64,000 nucleotides of DNA from NCBI RefSeq assembly GCF_003660445.1, contig NZ_QZVQ01000007.1:186001-250000 (forward strand). Reading direction: 5' to 3'. A program made the translations under genes and the position numbers. The stretch is from Croceibacterium ferulae. Lineage in GTDB: Bacteria; Pseudomonadota; Alphaproteobacteria; Sphingomonadales; Sphingomonadaceae. A model generated the notes under the pieces. It had not been told where the DNA came from. It saw only the letters and a list, made by a program, of their open reading frames with translations, and did no database searches. Below, piece after piece: positions 10,107 through 19,247 of this stretch. Within the stretch, counting starts at the first letter, position 1. The number at the start of each line of letters is the position of its first letter.

Positions 10107-11303
10107 ATGGCCACCTTCAACCAAGCGGATCCGATCGTGATCCTGTCTTACGCCCGCACGCCCATGGGCAGCATGCAGGGCGCGCTGGCCGACGCTTCCG
10201 CAACCGACCTTGGCGCCACGGCGGTCAAGGCCGCGGTCGAGCGTGCCGGCGTGGACGGCGGTGCGGTGGAGCGGGTCTATATGGGTTGCGTCCTGCCCGC
10301 AGGCCTGGGCCAGGCACCGGCGCGCCAGGCCGCGCTGAAGGCGGGCCTGCCGCAATCCGTGCAGGCGACCACCGTGAACAAGGTCTGCGGCAGCGGCATG
10401 CAGACGGTGATCATGGCGGCCGACGCGCTTGCCGCCGGCAATGCGGACCTGATCGTGGCCGGCGGCATGGAGAGCATGACCAACGCGCCGTATCTGCTGA
10501 AGAAGCACCGCAGCGGCGCGCGCATCGGCCACGACAAGGCCTATGACCACATGTTCCTGGACGGCCTGGAGGATGCTTACGACGAGGGCGCTTCCATGGG
10601 TGCCTTCGCCCAGTGCACGGCGGATGCATACCAGCTGACCCGCAAGGACATGGACGATTTCTCCATCACCTCGCTGTCGCGCGCGAACGAGGCGATCAAC
10701 GGCGGTCACTTCGACGAGGAGATCGCGGTCGTCACCCTCAAGACCCGCAAGGGCGAGGTGACGGTCGACCGGGACGAGGCGCCCGGCAAGGCGAACCCGG
10801 AAAAGATCCCAGGCCTGAAGGCGGCCTTCGCCAAGGAAGGCACCATCACGGCGGCGACCTCCTCCTCCATCTCCGACGGCGCGGCCGCGCTGGTCGTCAC
10901 GCGCGAAAGCGTCGCCACGGCCCAGGGCAAGTCGCCGATCGCCCGCATCATCGCCAGCGCCGCCCATGCGCAGGATCCCAAGGACTTCACCACTGCCCCG
11001 GTCGGCGCGATCCGCACGTTGCTGGACAAGGCCGGCTGGTCGGTGGACGAGGTCGACCTGTGGGAGATCAACGAAGCCTTCGCCTGCGTGCCGATGTTCG
11101 CCATGCGCGATATCGGCATCCCGCACGACAAGGTGAATGTGAATGGCGGCGGCACCGCATTGGGCCATCCGATCGGCGCCAGCGGTGCGCGCATCATCGT
11201 CACCCTGCTGGCGGCACTGAAGGCGCGCGGCGGCACGAAGGGCGTCGCTTCGCTGTGCATCGGCGGCGGCGAAGCGACCGCCATCGCGCTGGAACTCTGC
11301 TGA
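10107..11303 (+). CDS. Acetyl-CoA C-acetyltransferase (thiolase)
   Basis: This 398-residue enzyme belongs to the biosynthetic thiolase family, which condenses two acetyl-CoA to acetoacetyl-CoA or runs in reverse. The acyl-carrying Cys is in NKVCGSGMQTV near residue 95, the His loop is GGGTALGHPIGASGARI near residue 350, and the second catalytic Cys is in SLCIGGGEATA near the C-terminus. Length fits. It stands alone between the nuo operon and a convergent kinase gene, without phaB or hydroxyacyl-CoA dehydrogenase neighbours, so pathway assignment (PHB synthesis, ketone-body or mevalonate-type use, degradation) is open. Confidence 0.93.
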   Translation: MATFNQADPIVILSYARTPMGSMQGALADASATDLGATAVKAAVERAGVDGGAVERVYMGCVLPAGLGQAPARQAALKAGLPQSVQATTVNKVCGSGMQTVIMAADALAAGNADLIVAGGMESMTNAPYLLKKHRSGARIGHDKAYDHMFLDGLEDAYDEGASMGAFAQCTADAYQLTRKDMDDFSITSLSRANEAINGGHFDEEIAVVTLKTRKGEVTVDRDEAPGKANPEKIPGLKAAFAKEGTITAATSSSISDGAAALVVTRESVATAQGKSPIARIIASAAHAQDPKDFTTAPVGAIRTLLDKAGWSVDEVDLWEINEAFACVPMFAMRDIGIPHDKVNVNGGGTALGHPIGASGARIIVTLLAALKARGGTKGVASLCIGGGEATAIALELC

Positions 11304-11321
11304 TCCGCGTCTGACACTCCG

Positions 11322-11364
11322 GCTGGAGGGCCGACCGGCACGGATCGCCGGTCAGCCCTCCAGC
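11322..11364. terminator. Nested inverted repeat between convergent thiolase and kinase genes
   Basis: GCTGGAGGGC (11322-11331) pairs with GCCCTCCAGC (11355-11364), and inside it GACCGGC pairs with GCCGGTC, giving a 17-pair stem with one mismatch around a 7-base loop. The right arm is also the last codons (LLEG-stop) of the convergent kinase gene. No T tract follows on either strand, so this is a terminator-like hairpin, probably bidirectional, rather than a proven terminator. Confidence 0.5.
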
Positions 11365-12287
11365 AATTCCTCGGCACTGACGGTCGCCGCCCCGAACCGG
11401 CCCACGACGATCCCGCCCGCCCGGTTGGCCAGCGCGGCTGCCACCCGCAGCGGACAACCGGCCGCCAGCAGCACCGCCACCGCCGCGATCACCGTGTCCC
11501 CTGCGCCGGTCACGTCATAGACCTCGCGCACGGTGGCGCGCTCGTCATGCCGGCCGGCGGCATCGAACAGCGTAAGCCCGCGCTCGGACCGGGTCAGCAG
11601 CAGCGCGCCGATCTCCAGCTCCGTCATCAGCTGTCGCACGCGCTGCTCCAGCTCCGCTTCGTCCGCCCACCGGCCGATCACGGCGGTCAGCTCGGCCTGG
11701 TTGGGCGTCAGCAGGTCGGCGCCGCGATAGATGGTGAAGTCGCGCCCCTTGGGATCGACCAGCACCTGCCGCCCCGCCCCCTTGCCCAGCGCGATCAGCT
11801 CGCCCACCCGCGCCAGCCCGCCCTTGGCATAGTCAGACAACACCAGCACGCCGCACCCGGCAACCTGACCGGCCAGTGCATCATGCAGCTTGTCCAAGGC
11901 CGCGCAGGACGGCTCGCTCTCGCAATCCACGCGCAACATCTGCTGCCCGCGACCGCTGATGCGCAGCTTCACCGTGGTCGGCGCCACCGCATCACGCACC
12001 AGCGCATCGGTGACCCCCGCCTGCGCCAGCAGCCCGGCGATCCGTTCCCCGCCTTCATCCTCTCCGATGATTCCCGCCAGCGTGCAGGCGGCGCCCAGCG
12101 CGGCGACATTGCGCGCCACATTGGCCGCTCCGCCCAGCCGCAGCTCCTCCGCATTCATGCGCACCACCGGTACAGGCGCCTCGGGCGAGATGCGTTCGAC
12201 CTCGCCATGCCAGTACCGGTCCAGCATGACGTCGCCGGCCACCAGCACCCGGGCGCCACGCAATGCGGCGGGATCTATTGCGCTCAA
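11352..12287 (-). CDS. rfaE1: D-glycero-beta-D-manno-heptose-7-phosphate kinase (RfaE domain I, kinase only)
   Basis: This 311-residue PfkB-family kinase matches the N-terminal half of HldE/RfaE, which phosphorylates heptose 7-phosphate for ADP-heptose and LPS inner-core synthesis. The motifs are VAGDVMLDRYWHGEVERISPEAP at the N-terminus, LRLGGAANVARNVAALG, and the catalytic DVTGAGDTVIAAVA near residue 255. No adenylyltransferase half follows, so that step needs another gene. The start is inferred as TTG at 12287, preceded by GGGAGG at an 8-base spacing; no ATG lies close to the conserved N-terminus. Another PfkB sugar kinase role is possible but less likely. Confidence 0.85.
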   Translation of the reverse strand: MSAIDPAALRGARVLVAGDVMLDRYWHGEVERISPEAPVPVVRMNAEELRLGGAANVARNVAALGAACTLAGIIGEDEGGERIAGLLAQAGVTDALVRDAVAPTTVKLRISGRGQQMLRVDCESEPSCAALDKLHDALAGQVAGCGVLVLSDYAKGGLARVGELIALGKGAGRQVLVDPKGRDFTIYRGADLLTPNQAELTAVIGRWADEAELEQRVRQLMTELEIGALLLTRSERGLTLFDAAGRHDERATVREVYDVTGAGDTVIAAVAVLLAAGCPLRVAAALANRAGGIVVGRFGAATVSAEELLEG

Positions 12288-12441
12288 GCTTTGAACCTCC
12301 CATTTGCCGCCCCAACGATCCAGCGGCGAAAAAGGGCGCGGCCAGCTGGTCGGCCCGCAGACTCTCGCCGCATCATGCTTGTAATCGGGCCGTAACATCG
12401 CCATTGGCTGCCCTGCGCCCCACACCATTGCTGCGAGTTCT

Positions 12442-13926
12442 ATGAACCTGACCCATCCCTTCATGGACGCGGACGGCGACAAGCTGCGCGAAGAATGCGG
12501 CGTCTTCGGCGTCATCGGTGCACCGGAGGCTGCGGCCGCCTGCGCCCTCGGTCTCCACGCCCTGCAACATCGCGGGCAGGAGGCGGTCGGCATCACCAGT
12601 TTCGACGGGGCGGAGTTCTACACCCGCCGCGGCCTCGGCCATGTGGCGGAGAACTTCTCGACCGGCGAATCGATCGCCGAACTGCCTGGCTCCATGGCGG
12701 CGGGGCATGTACGCTACTCCACCACAGGCGGCGCCGGCCTGCGCAATGTGCAGCCGTTGTATGCCGATCTGGCCAGCGGCGGCTTTGCCGTGGCGCATAA
12801 TGGCAACATCTCCAACGCCCGGCACCTGCGGCAGGAACTGGTGCAGAAGGGCGCCATCTTCCAGTCGACCAGCGATACGGAGGTGATCATCCACCTCGTC
12901 GCCACCAGCCGCTACCCCACCATGCTGGACAAGCTGGTGGATGCGCTGCGGCTGGTCGAAGGCGCCTATGCCCTGATCGTGATGACCCCGCGCGGCATGG
13001 CCGCCTGCCGCGATCCGCTGGGCATCCGCCCGCTGGTGATGGGCCGGCTGGGCGATGCCACCGTGTTCGCCAGCGAGACGGTGGCGCTGGACGTGGTCGG
13101 CGCCGAGTTCGAACGGCAGATCGAACCCGGCGAATTCGTGGAAGTAGATTTCGACGGCACCCGCCGCAGCCACCGCCCGTTCGGCACGCCCAATGGCCGC
13201 CCCTGCATTTTCGAGCACGTCTATTTCAGCCGCCCGGATTCGATCCTGGACGATCGTTCCGTGTACGAATCGCGCAAGGCGATCGGCGTGGAACTGGCGC
13301 GGGAATCGCGGGTAGAGGCCGATATCGTGGTGCCCGTGCCCGACAGCGGCGTACCGGCGGCGATCGGCTATTCGCAGGAATCGGGCATCCCGTTCGAACT
13401 GGGGATCATCCGCTCCCACTATGTCGGGCGCACCTTCATCCAGCCGTCGGACAGCGTCCGCCATGCATCGGTGAAGCGCAAGCACAACGCCAACCGCAAG
13501 CTGGTGGAAGGCAAGCGCATCGTGCTGATCGACGATTCCATCGTGCGCGGCACCACCAGTCTGAAGATCGTGCAGATGATGCGCGATGCCGGCGCCAAGG
13601 AGGTGCACTTCCGCGTGGCCAGCCCGCCCACCGGGCATGGCTGCTACTATGGCGTCGACACGCCGGAACGGTCCAAGCTGCTGGCCGGCCGGATGGACGT
13701 GGCCGCGATGTGCGAGTTCATCCAGGCGGACAGCCTCGCCTTTGTCTCGATAGACGGCCTGTATCGCGCGGTCGGGCTTGCCTCCCGCAACAATGCCTGC
13801 CCGCAATATTGCGACGCCTGCTTCACGGGCGATTACCCCACCGCGCTGACCGACCTGCAGGACCGGCGCGGGCTGGAAAAGCAGCTTCCCTTCCCCATCA
13901 GCAAGCCGGTCGACAAGGTCGCCTGA
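12442..13926 (+). CDS. purF: Amidophosphoribosyltransferase
   Basis: PurF (494 residues) makes 5-phosphoribosylamine from PRPP and glutamine, the first committed step of purine synthesis. The N-terminal nucleophile is Cys19 in EECGVFGVIG, which should be exposed by removal of an 18-residue propeptide. The PRPP loop VLIDDSIVRGTTS lies near residue 360. A Cys-rich C-terminal block (CPQYCDACFTGDYP) resembles the iron-sulfur type PurF. The stop shares a base with the next start (TGATG), so it is coupled to the downstream SDR gene. Confidence 0.97.
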   Translation: MNLTHPFMDADGDKLREECGVFGVIGAPEAAAACALGLHALQHRGQEAVGITSFDGAEFYTRRGLGHVAENFSTGESIAELPGSMAAGHVRYSTTGGAGLRNVQPLYADLASGGFAVAHNGNISNARHLRQELVQKGAIFQSTSDTEVIIHLVATSRYPTMLDKLVDALRLVEGAYALIVMTPRGMAACRDPLGIRPLVMGRLGDATVFASETVALDVVGAEFERQIEPGEFVEVDFDGTRRSHRPFGTPNGRPCIFEHVYFSRPDSILDDRSVYESRKAIGVELARESRVEADIVVPVPDSGVPAAIGYSQESGIPFELGIIRSHYVGRTFIQPSDSVRHASVKRKHNANRKLVEGKRIVLIDDSIVRGTTSLKIVQMMRDAGAKEVHFRVASPPTGHGCYYGVDTPERSKLLAGRMDVAAMCEFIQADSLAFVSIDGLYRAVGLASRNNACPQYCDACFTGDYPTALTDLQDRRGLEKQLPFPISKPVDKVA

Positions 13927-14651
13927 TGGCCGATCCCGTGCAGCAAGGCCCGCTCGCCGGCCGTATCGCCTATGTCACCGGATCCAGCCGCGGCATCGGC
14001 GCCGCCACCGCTCAGGCACTCGCCGCGGCGGGCGCGCATGTGCTGCTCAGCGGGCGGTCGGCCACCGATCTGGAGGGGGTGGAGGATGCCATCCACCAGG
14101 CCGGGGGCACCGCCACCATCGCCCCGTTCGACCTGACCGAGGGCGACTCGATCGCCCGGCTCGCCGGCGCAGTGGCGGAACGGTGGGACCGGCTCGACAT
14201 TCTCGTGCTCAACGCCGCGCTCCTGCCGCAGCTGACGCCCGTGGCGCAGATCGAGGGCAAGGCGTTCAACCAGGCGCTGACCACCAATCTGCTCGCTCCT
14301 CAGGCGCTGCTCGCCGCGTTCGATCCGCTGCTGCGCCGTAGCCCGGCGGGCCGTGTGATCGCGCTCACCAGTTCCGTCGCCACCGCGCCGCGCGCCTATT
14401 GGGGGGCCTATGCCGCCAGCAAGGCCGCGCTGGAGGTGCTGGTGGATACGTACGGGCAGGAGGTCGAGCGCATCTCCGGCACCCGCGTCGCCATCGTGGA
14501 CCCCGGCGCCACCCGCACCCGCATGCGCGCCCGCGCCTTCCCGGGCGAGGATCCGCAGGACGTGAAGCCGCCCGAAGCCGTCGCCGCGCGCATCGCCGCG
14601 CTGCTGGCGGAAGACTTCCCGAACCACCACCGCGAACGCGTCGAGGGTTAA
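13926..14651 (+). CDS. Short-chain dehydrogenase/reductase (SDR)
   Basis: This 241-residue classical SDR has the nucleotide-binding TGSSRGIGAATAQALA near residue 20, NAALLPQ as the NNAG-type strand motif, catalytic Ser in ALTSSVA and Tyr/Lys in YAASKAALE. The substrate cannot be read from sequence. It is translationally coupled to purF by TGATG, an arrangement I also associate with other sphingomonads. Its TAA overlaps the stop of the convergent photolyase gene (14648-14651). Confidence 0.9.
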   Translation: MADPVQQGPLAGRIAYVTGSSRGIGAATAQALAAAGAHVLLSGRSATDLEGVEDAIHQAGGTATIAPFDLTEGDSIARLAGAVAERWDRLDILVLNAALLPQLTPVAQIEGKAFNQALTTNLLAPQALLAAFDPLLRRSPAGRVIALTSSVATAPRAYWGAYAASKAALEVLVDTYGQEVERISGTRVAIVDPGATRTRMRARAFPGEDPQDVKPPEAVAARIAALLAEDFPNHHRERVEG

Positions 14652-16003
14652 TCCTCGCGCAGGCTGCGATAGGCCGCCAGCGCCCGCTCCCGCCCTTCGC
14701 GGTGGCCGATGATCTTCGGCAGGTAAGCCCCTTCCGGCGGATCGTGGATCACCGCGTCAGGAACATCCGCCAGCTCCGGCACCCAGCGGCGGATATAATC
14801 GCCGGCCTCGAACTTCACCGATTGCGTCAGCGGCGCCATGATGCGCGTGAACAGCTGCGTATCCACGCCCGTGCCGCTGACCCATTGCCAGTTCACCGCA
14901 TTGTTGCCGCAATCGGCATCCACCAGCGTGTCCCAGAACCAGCGTTCCCCCACGCGCCAATCGATCAGCAGATGCTTGATCAGGAAGCTGGCGACGATCA
15001 TTCGCACCCGGTTGTGCAGCCAGCCGCTCTGCCACAGCTGCCGCATGCCGGCATCCACGATCGGATATCCGGTGCGCCCTTCCCGCCAGGCGCGGATATC
15101 CGCCTCGTCATACCGCCACGGGAAGCGCTCGAATTGCTCGCGGTAGTTCTGCGTCTGGTAATCGGGAAAGCTCAGGATGATGTTCTGCGTGAAATCGCGC
15201 CAGATCAGTTCGCTGCGGAAGGTTTCGACCCCGTCTCCGTCCTGCCCTTCCAGCGCACGCCACACCTGCGCCGGCGACAGCTCGCCCCAATGCAGCCGGG
15301 GCGACAGGCGGCTGGACCCTTCGGTGGAAGGCAGGTTGCGCTCGTCGCGGTACCGATCGGCATGGTCGGCGAACTGCGCCAGCTGGCGGTGCGCCGCCGC
15401 TTCGCCCGGCTCCCACGCTTCGGCAAACCCGGCGGACCAGTCGGGCTTCGTCGGCAGCAGGTGCCAGTCTGCCAGCCGGTCCGATCGCGGCCAGGCCTCG
15501 GGCGCAGCCAGATCGGGGATCGGCAGCGGCGCCTGCTGCGGCAGGTCACGCTGCAGGGCACGAGCAAACGGGGTGTAGATCTTGTATGGTTGCCCGCCCC
15601 CGGTCAGTACGCTGCCCGGCGGCATCAGGTAATTGCCATCGTGCAACTGCAGCTCGACCCGCCCCGCCAGTTCGGCCTCCGCCGGCCGCCACCAGGGCTC
15701 GTAATGATGCAGCGCATGCACGCCCGCCGCGCCGGTCTCCTCCACCAGCCGGCACAGTTCCGCCACCGCGTCACCGCGCCGCAGCACCAGCCTGCTGCCC
15801 TGCTCCGCCAGCGCACGGTCCAGCGCGGCGAGCGAATGATGCAGCCACCAGCGTGATGCCCCGCCCAGCCGACGTTCGCCCGGCCGCTCGTCATCCAGCA
15901 CATAGACCGGGATCACCGGCCCGGTCTCGGCGGCGGCGAACAGGGCGGCCTGATCCGCAAGCCGCAGGTCGCGCCGCAGCCAGACGATGTGGGGTCGGTT
16001 CAT
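14648..16003 (-). CDS. phrB: Deoxyribodipyrimidine photolyase (class I, cryptochrome/photolyase family)
   Basis: This 451-residue flavoprotein uses blue light to split cyclobutane pyrimidine dimers. The N-terminal alpha/beta antenna domain begins IVWLRRDLRLADQAAL, and the FAD-binding core is seen in SRLSPRLHWGELSP, IVDAGMRQLWQSGWLHNRVRM and DADCGNNAVNWQWVSGTG, the last being typical of CPD photolyases. The start MNRPHIVWLRR at 16003 was chosen because the longer frame upstream has no conserved sequence. A (6-4) photolyase cannot be excluded by eye but fits less well. Confidence 0.94.
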   Translation of the reverse strand: MNRPHIVWLRRDLRLADQAALFAAAETGPVIPVYVLDDERPGERRLGGASRWWLHHSLAALDRALAEQGSRLVLRRGDAVAELCRLVEETGAAGVHALHHYEPWWRPAEAELAGRVELQLHDGNYLMPPGSVLTGGGQPYKIYTPFARALQRDLPQQAPLPIPDLAAPEAWPRSDRLADWHLLPTKPDWSAGFAEAWEPGEAAAHRQLAQFADHADRYRDERNLPSTEGSSRLSPRLHWGELSPAQVWRALEGQDGDGVETFRSELIWRDFTQNIILSFPDYQTQNYREQFERFPWRYDEADIRAWREGRTGYPIVDAGMRQLWQSGWLHNRVRMIVASFLIKHLLIDWRVGERWFWDTLVDADCGNNAVNWQWVSGTGVDTQLFTRIMAPLTQSVKFEAGDYIRRWVPELADVPDAVIHDPPEGAYLPKIIGHREGRERALAAYRSLRED

Positions 16004-16019
16004 GGATGGCCGAACGGGG

Positions 16020-16937
16020 TCAGCCGCCAGCCTGTTCCCCGCAGGTACCCGCCGGCAACGGAACCGTGAAGCGCCCGCGCGCCATTCCGCTGGCGAACCG
16101 GGCATCACCCAGCAGCAAGGAATCCCCCTCGCGCAGGATCAGCGGCGCGCGCGACCAGAACAGGAAGGCGTCCACCGCCCGGTCCCGCCGCCGCGCCGCC
16201 GCCAGATTGCATTGCGCCAGCCTGATGGCCCCGACCGGCTGCCCGTCCACCTGCCACAGCCCGTCGCCATTGCCGATGATCATCTCCCGCCGCCAGAACG
16301 CCACCGGCACTTCATTGGCGATCGCCACCAATGGATAGGGTGCGCTCAGCTTGGCGTGACGCTCGTTGGCCCAGGTGATGCCGGCATTCAGCCCGATATA
16401 GGCCAGCACCGCCGCCATCCCGATCCGCGCCGGCCGTCGCCACTCCCCGCCGCGCCGCTCCCGCCGCAGCGACCACCAGACCGTCCCGCCCATGCCCAGC
16501 CATAGCCACAGGTCGATGATGAAGATCACGTCGCCATGGAACCACCGATGTCCGAACGGCTCCAGCAACCGCACGCCATAGGAGTTCAGCCAGTCGAAGG
16601 CCGGATGGCTGAGGCAGGCGATCAGCGACAACGCCCACAGCCAGCCGAACCGCACCGGCAGGCGCCCCGCCGGCCGCTTGCCACGCCTTGCCTGCCAGCG
16701 GTCGAACCACCACAACCCGCCCGCCAGCACCAGCGGCAGCACCAGCATGGCGATGGGTCCGTGCGTCAGGCCGCGCCGCAGCGCCAGATGCTGCATATCG
16801 CCCAGCATCACACAACTCGCGTCGATGTCGGGAATGTTGGCACCGATGATCAGCGCGGGCATGGCCAGGCCCGTCCGCCGCTTCAGCCCGGCCTGCCCGA
16901 TCAGCGCGCCCACCAGGCTGTGCGTGAGATTGTCCAT
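16020..16937 (-). CDS. YdjM-family membrane-bound metal-dependent hydrolase
   Basis: This 305-residue protein belongs to the YdjM/LexA-binding inner-membrane hydrolase family (DUF457). The family metal-binding pattern is visible: TH in MDNLTHSLVGA, GANIPDID near residue 43, RRGLTHGP near residue 60, and SHPAFDWLNSYG near residue 120. Four or more hydrophobic segments place it in the inner membrane. The last third is a soluble region without known motifs. MDNLTHSLVG at 16937 is the start. Substrate is unknown. It runs in the same direction as the photolyase gene, 16 bases upstream of it. Confidence 0.85.
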   Translation of the reverse strand: MDNLTHSLVGALIGQAGLKRRTGLAMPALIIGANIPDIDASCVMLGDMQHLALRRGLTHGPIAMLVLPLVLAGGLWWFDRWQARRGKRPAGRLPVRFGWLWALSLIACLSHPAFDWLNSYGVRLLEPFGHRWFHGDVIFIIDLWLWLGMGGTVWWSLRRERRGGEWRRPARIGMAAVLAYIGLNAGITWANERHAKLSAPYPLVAIANEVPVAFWRREMIIGNGDGLWQVDGQPVGAIRLAQCNLAAARRRDRAVDAFLFWSRAPLILREGDSLLLGDARFASGMARGRFTVPLPAGTCGEQAGG

Positions 16938-17017
16938 GGCCGTGCTTGGCACATTTCGCGCGAGCTTGGCAAAGCGGCAATCTGGCTTTTGCAGCCCGGC
17001 TCGCCTAACCGTGGCTG

Positions 17018-17500
17018 ATGACCGAAACAGATCGCGCGAAGTACCGCCCCTGCGTGGGCATCATGCTGGTGAATGGCGAGGGCGAGGCCTTTGTCGGCAA
17101 GCGGATCGACAACAAGGAAGGCGATCGCTGGCAGATGCCGCAGGGTGGGGTCGACCCGGGCGAAGATCTGGACACCGCCATGCTGCGCGAGCTGGCGGAG
17201 GAGACCGGCGCCCGGCCGGACCACCTCCAGATCCTGCACCGCCTGCCGGAAGAGCTGCTATACGAACTGCCGGAGGAGCTGCAGGGCAAGCTGTGGGGCG
17301 GGCGCTATGTCGGCCAGCGGCAATATTGGTACCTGGTGCGCTTCACCGGCGCCGACAGCGACATCGACCTCGACGCGCACAAGCACCCGGAATTCTGCGA
17401 ATGGAAGTGGGTCGAGCCGGAGCTGCTGCCGGAGATGATCGTGCCGTTCAAGCGCGACATCTACCGCACCGTCGTGGAAGGCTTCCGCGACCTGCTGTGA
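17018..17500 (+). CDS. rppH: RNA pyrophosphohydrolase (Nudix)
   Basis: RppH (160 residues) removes pyrophosphate from the 5' triphosphate of mRNAs and so opens them to RNase E decay. The Nudix box spans residues 43-65 with Gly43, Glu49, Arg57-Glu58, Glu61-Glu62 and Gly64. The flanking YRPCVGIMLVNGEGEAFVGKR and DRWQMPQGG match RppH/IalA proteins. The gene is divergent from the YdjM-like gene with an 80-base gap. Diadenosine polyphosphate hydrolysis is an alternative activity in this family. Confidence 0.95.
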   Translation: MTETDRAKYRPCVGIMLVNGEGEAFVGKRIDNKEGDRWQMPQGGVDPGEDLDTAMLRELAEETGARPDHLQILHRLPEELLYELPEELQGKLWGGRYVGQRQYWYLVRFTGADSDIDLDAHKHPEFCEWKWVEPELLPEMIVPFKRDIYRTVVEGFRDLL

Positions 17501-17504
17501 TTGC

Positions 17505-18005
17505 CTAGTTCTGGGTCACGCCGCTGGTGTCGGGCAGCGCCGCCTCGGCGGTCTGCACCGGCGGGCCCTGCGCGATCACGGCGGCCAGCCGCTCGGCCTC
17601 CGTGCAGCCGCCGCCGCACAGCGATTGCAGCTGCGCCAGGTTACGCTCCGCCTTGGCGACGGCGCCCTTTTCCACCAGAGCGGCCCCTTCGCCGCTGATG
17701 GCCGCCAGGTTGCCGGGCTCACGCTCCAGCGCCTCGCGATAATAATGGATCGCCTTGCCCTGCAGCCCCTGCTGCCGGGCGGCGCCCGCCAGGTCCAGAT
17801 AGACGCCGGTAAAGGCCGGATCGACCACCAGCGCCGCCTCGAACGCGTCGATCGCCGCCTGCAGGTCGCCCGCATCCGCCGCGCTGCGGCCCTGCGCGAC
17901 CAGCGCGGCGGCACGCGGATCGGGATCGTGCGTGGCGCCATGGCCCACGCTGGCGCTCACCGCCACCAGCAGCGACAAGGCAAGGGCGGCGGGGGTGAAG
18001 CGCAT
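17505..18005 (-). CDS. Secreted tetratricopeptide-repeat protein
   Basis: The 166-residue product has an N-terminal signal peptide (MRFTPAALALSLLVAVSASVGHG) and at least two TPR units, seen in GRSAADAGDLQAAIDAFEAALVVDP and AGAARQQGLQGKAIHYYREALEREP. It is probably periplasmic and mediates protein contacts. The ATG at 18005 is preceded by AGGAG at 6 bases, which decides it over an in-frame start 16 codons upstream. It ends 4 bases from the convergent rppH stop. Function is not known. Confidence 0.8.
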   Translation of the reverse strand: MRFTPAALALSLLVAVSASVGHGATHDPDPRAAALVAQGRSAADAGDLQAAIDAFEAALVVDPAFTGVYLDLAGAARQQGLQGKAIHYYREALEREPGNLAAISGEGAALVEKGAVAKAERNLAQLQSLCGGGCTEAERLAAVIAQGPPVQTAEAALPDTSGVTQN

Positions 18006-18065
18006 CACGAACTCCTGGAGCGCGGATCGACGTTTGAGGCGGCTGACAGCCATGGAACGATCGAG

Positions 18066-19247
18066 TTACCACCTCTTTCCGAGACGCGCGACGAAAAAAC
18101 CGTCGGTGCCATCGGTATGCGGTGTCAAACGTACCCCGTCGCCGCGCGCAGTGCCGCAGGGCAACGCCACCTCCTGCGCCGACCAGTCCGGCTGCCCGTC
18201 CAGGAACCGGCTCACCTGCCCGGAGCCCTCCTCGTCCAGCAGCGAGCAGGTGACATAGACGAGCCGCCCGCCGGGCTTCACCAGCTGTGCGGCCAGCGCC
18301 AGCAGCCGCCCCTGCAACGCCACCAGCCGCTCCAGCTCGGCCGGGGTCAGGCGCCAGCGTGCTTCCGGATTGCGGCGCCAGGTTCCCGTGCCCGAACAGG
18401 GCGCATCCACCAGCACCGCATCCGCCTGGCCGACCCACGGCTGCAATGCGGCCAGTTCCTGCCCCGGGTTCAGCAGCACCACATTGTCCACCTTCGCCCC
18501 GGCGCGTTCCGCCCGTGGGCCTAGCCGCGACAGCCGTGTGCGATCCGTATCCGCGGCGACCAGCGTGCCGCCATTTCCCATCGCTGCCGCCAGCGCCAGC
18601 GTCTTGCCGCCCGCCCCGGCGCACAGGTCGATCACCGTCTCGCCACCTTGCGAGGCCACCGCCTCGCACACCAGCTGGCTGCCGCCATCCTGCACCTCGA
18701 TCAGCCCCTGCGCATAAGCGTCCCACTGCTCCACCGGAGTGCCGGCCGGCAGGCGCAGGCCCTGCGGCGTGGGCAACGCCTCTCCCGGCTCCGGCAGGTC
18801 CACCGTCGCGCGGGTCGTCTTCAGCGCATTGACCCGCACGTCCAGCGGCGCGCGCTCCAGCAACGCCTCCGCCTCGGCACCGTCGATTCCGGCAGAGGCC
18901 AGCCGCGCCGCCAGCCATTCCGGCGCCACGCCGCCCGCCGCAACCGGTTCGCCGGCAGCGATCGGCGCCGGGCCATAGTTCGATCCGTCGAACGATGCGG
19001 CCAGCTCCGGCTGCAGCTGAGCCAGCCGCAGCATCGCCGCCCGGCCGCTTTCCGGGACAGGGCCGCAGGCGCGGATCGCCTGATAGACCAGCTCGCGAAT
19101 GGCGCGCCGGTCCTTCGATCCTGCAAAGCGCCGCTGCCGCAGCCATTCGCCCAGCAACCGGTCCGCCGGGGCCCCCTGCCCCCGCGCGGCAGCGATCACC
19201 AGATCCAGCACCTCGATCGCAGCGGCAATCCGCGCAGCCGGCGTCAT
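18066..19247 (-). CDS. RsmB/NOP-family RNA (cytosine-5)-methyltransferase
   Basis: This 393-residue enzyme has an N-terminal NusB-like helical region (about residues 1-75) and a SAM-dependent methyltransferase core. Motif I is DLCAGAGGKT (207-216), motif IV is DAPCSGTGTW with Cys284, and motif VI is YVTCSLLDEEG with Cys334; the two cysteines are the catalytic pair of m5C methyltransferases. The likely substrate is 16S rRNA (RsmB, C967), although paralogues with other targets exist in alphaproteobacteria. The start overlaps the upstream hydrolase stop (ATGA). Confidence 0.9.
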   Translation of the reverse strand: MTPAARIAAAIEVLDLVIAAARGQGAPADRLLGEWLRQRRFAGSKDRRAIRELVYQAIRACGPVPESGRAAMLRLAQLQPELAASFDGSNYGPAPIAAGEPVAAGGVAPEWLAARLASAGIDGAEAEALLERAPLDVRVNALKTTRATVDLPEPGEALPTPQGLRLPAGTPVEQWDAYAQGLIEVQDGGSQLVCEAVASQGGETVIDLCAGAGGKTLALAAAMGNGGTLVAADTDRTRLSRLGPRAERAGAKVDNVVLLNPGQELAALQPWVGQADAVLVDAPCSGTGTWRRNPEARWRLTPAELERLVALQGRLLALAAQLVKPGGRLVYVTCSLLDEEGSGQVSRFLDGQPDWSAQEVALPCGTARGDGVRLTPHTDGTDGFFVARLGKRW

